Assembly: GCF_000002995.4 (NCBI RefSeq)
Contig: NW_025062479.1
Coordinates: 3,431,721-3,495,720, forward strand
Length of the DNA: 64,000 nt
Reading direction: 5' to 3'
DNA from: Brugia malayi
Lineage: Eukaryota; Nematoda; Chromadorea; Rhabditida; Onchocercidae
Of the stretch, positions 62,301-64,000 are shown one piece after another (the first letter of the stretch is position 1; each line of letters begins with the position of its first letter). A program made the position numbers and the translations under genes. The notes below the pieces were generated by a model. It made no database searches. It saw only the letters and a program-made list of their open reading frames with translations, and had not been told where the DNA came from.

Positions 62301-64000
62301 AACTCTTACGTGATGAGGCGAAGCAGTAGTAGTGGTATTGATGACCAGGTTGTTCAATTTTTTGCTGCTCCAGTATTCATTTGTACAATATCTCATGACA
62401 TTACAGTGTAGTTGATAGTATTTTTTTCCTTTTGTGTTATAAAAAATTGGATGCCTCGAAGTAACGGTGTATAAAAAAGGCTATTTGAAGAACTCTGTTT
62501 TTATCCAACTCCATGTTTTACTAGTTGGAATGTATCTGTTATACAAATATTCACTCTATGAAGTTTTCGTTATGAATACAATTTGAAATTTGGGTTCATG
62601 CTACATTTTTAATTTCTCTGTTGTATGAGTTATAGAAGGTACAGGAATTTGTGAGTGACGAATGGAAACGGAGATGTGAGGATTTTGTCAAATTATTACG
62701 TGATGTAACGAGACTTTATCAGCATATCACGCAGCTTCCTAATCGTGTTTGTTATTTTTCCGGGAATTCGTTATTTCTTTATAAAATCTGAAGAGAAAGT
62801 CACAATCCGTCACATTTCTTACTTAATATTCATTCGTGTATCTGGAATTCTAATTAATATTTATTAATAATTTTTAATCAATTTTATCCCTTAAACTTAT
62901 TCGTCCACTAGTTCTGAAATGAGCAATGATTGTTACACAGCATTCTTAATGTTGTGTAAAACTTCAAAACCTCGATATATTTCTCACAATTTTAGTTTTG
63001 ATCGAAAGAAACAATCTCTGTAGATTTGCTTTTTGATATGTAGAATCGTCTTAAAAATATAGACACTGGAAAAGATACCTCTATGGCATGAATATAAGTG
63101 TTATTATTACAGAGCGTTGTTCAGGAACTATTTCAATACATTTATGATGCTCAAGGTATGGCTTCTATTTTAGAAGCACTTGTTCTTTGGATGGCTGGTG
63201 GTCACTTGAATGTTGCACCTGTTGGTACGTCCTTTCATTAATTTTAGTCGCTTTTTCCATATAGTAATTCATTTAGAAATTTTCAACCATATTATTATTT
63301 TATTGTCATTGTAGATTGTGATTGTTTTTGGCGTGTTGGTATTCCGGATGTTGAACCATGGACTTTGTCTGGCGGTTTCTTAGCAGACTTGCAGAAACTC
63401 TTGTACTCGAATGCTAATTTAGCGGACTTATTCTTGTTGAAGACAGTACTGCCGCTTTCTTTGAACTGCTATACAGTTAGGCCTTACGTAGATGAAGATA
63501 CGGTTTGTTTCTACCTCCTGTTTTTCTTCCTTGAAAGAAAGAGAAGTTTGCTATGTTTGCTGATCGTAATTTTCTTGTTCGCACCCTTTTTATTTTGTTA
63601 TTTGGACTGTTGTAATTGTAGTTGTCTTATATACCTCATTTTATCAATAAATTTTTTGATTTGTCGTGAGCTATGAACTGTCCTGCCTTTAGAAACACTT
63701 CTTTTGCAATTTCAGTGTTTTAGGCAATGACAGGATTTCCAGTTATTGAGGTTATTGAATCTGGGTTACATTTTGTTCCAGAAAAATGTTCGATACATAT
63801 GGAAAGCTGAAGATGAATGTGCTTCAAGTTTGGGAATTTTAGAGGGAATCAAGGATGAACGTTTTTTTGACAAGTAAGTTATTCTCTTCATCCAAGAGAT
63901 ATAAGTCAGATACTATATTTAGTTTAACGCAATCAAAGATATCTTGAATTCATCATGCATGAATTCTTAGAATCTTTAAAGCCTTGCAATGGTTTTGTTC
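59356..64000 (+). CDS. OGA: O-GlcNAcase (GH84), 5' and middle part; runs off the window end
   Basis: Nucleocytoplasmic glycosidase that removes O-linked N-acetylglucosamine from proteins. Exons: 59356-59428, 59536-59685, 59756-59886, 60035-60203, 60353-60451, 60549-60693, 60768-60898, 61170-61338, 61429-61570, 61929-62047, 62192-62348, 62636-62746, 63113-63224, 63315-63502, 63782-63873; all phases agree and the last is followed by a donor, so more exons lie beyond 64000. The GH84 domain starts with VEGFYGRPW, then MKHLGMNTYIYAPKDD, YALSPGIDI, the catalytic Asp pair in [40 protein letters not shown] and NPNCRYEANF. A low-complexity acidic linker (about exons 61170-62047) is followed by the stalk (FVDMFYLPFEHGRRGIQML, then the helix VQEFVSDEWKRRCEDF) and the start of the pseudo-acetyltransferase region (CYTVRPYVDED). 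All active-site motifs visible are intact. Confidence 0.96.

Noticed and set aside
36110..64000. Functional cluster of nutrient-signalling genes (MIOS, MTMR9, OGA)
   Set aside because: Orientation is mixed, unrelated genes intervene and nothing in the sequence ties them together, so proximity is most simply coincidence.
1..64000. Bacterial (Wolbachia-type) insertion or horizontally acquired island
   Set aside because: No intron-free prokaryote-like coding run, ribosome-binding pattern or composition shift was seen.

Overview
This window is nuclear DNA from a nematode, most likely a filarial or other clade III (Spirurina) worm. It is AT-rich. Coding sequence is broken into many short exons (often 80-230 bp) flanked by GTAAGT-like donors and TTTCAG-type acceptors. 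Several first coding exons sit directly behind an acceptor with no upstream coding exon, as expected for spliced-leader trans-splicing. The protein families are animal ones. The species assignment is inference; no spliced-leader RNA, rRNA or tRNA gene was seen. All gene models were assembled by eye from conserved peptides and splice signals. Exon phase agrees at almost every junction given, and exceptions are flagged.

Layout: (1) 1-2054 +, 3' part of Integrator subunit 14; (2) 3129-7178 +, complete Golgi/lysosomal-type apyrase (ENTPD4/7, MIG-23 class), with a dead mariner transposon in intron 6; (3) 9054-13142 -, NDRG-family pseudo-hydrolase, 5' end unresolved; (4) about 6.5 kb without recognisable genes, holding a CA microsatellite; (5) 19713-23879 -, R3HCC1L-like protein with a GC-AG intron and a 43-bp palindrome at an internal start; (6) 27079-32054 +, an unrecognised 191-residue single-pass membrane protein with a 3.3-kb intron; (7) about 4 kb without a recognised gene; (8) 36110-42480 +, MIOS, a GATOR2 subunit; (9) 44134-47514 -, a two-pore-domain (TWK/K2P) potassium channel; (10) 50037-51682 +, a small secreted protein with LRR-cap-like cysteines; (11) 52710-58064 -, MTMR9, a catalytically dead myotubularin; (12) 59356-end +, O-GlcNAcase (OGA), cut by the window end. 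MTMR9 and OGA are head to head across about 1.3 kb.

These are mostly single-copy housekeeping or signalling genes: snRNA 3'-end processing, lumenal nucleotide hydrolysis, amino-acid/TORC1 signalling, phosphoinositide metabolism and O-GlcNAc cycling. Both strands are used and nothing indicates an operon, a horizontally acquired island or a defence system. The least explained items are the membrane protein at 27079-32054, the secreted protein at 50037-51682, the palindrome at 23060-23102 and the one-base phase conflict in MTMR9.
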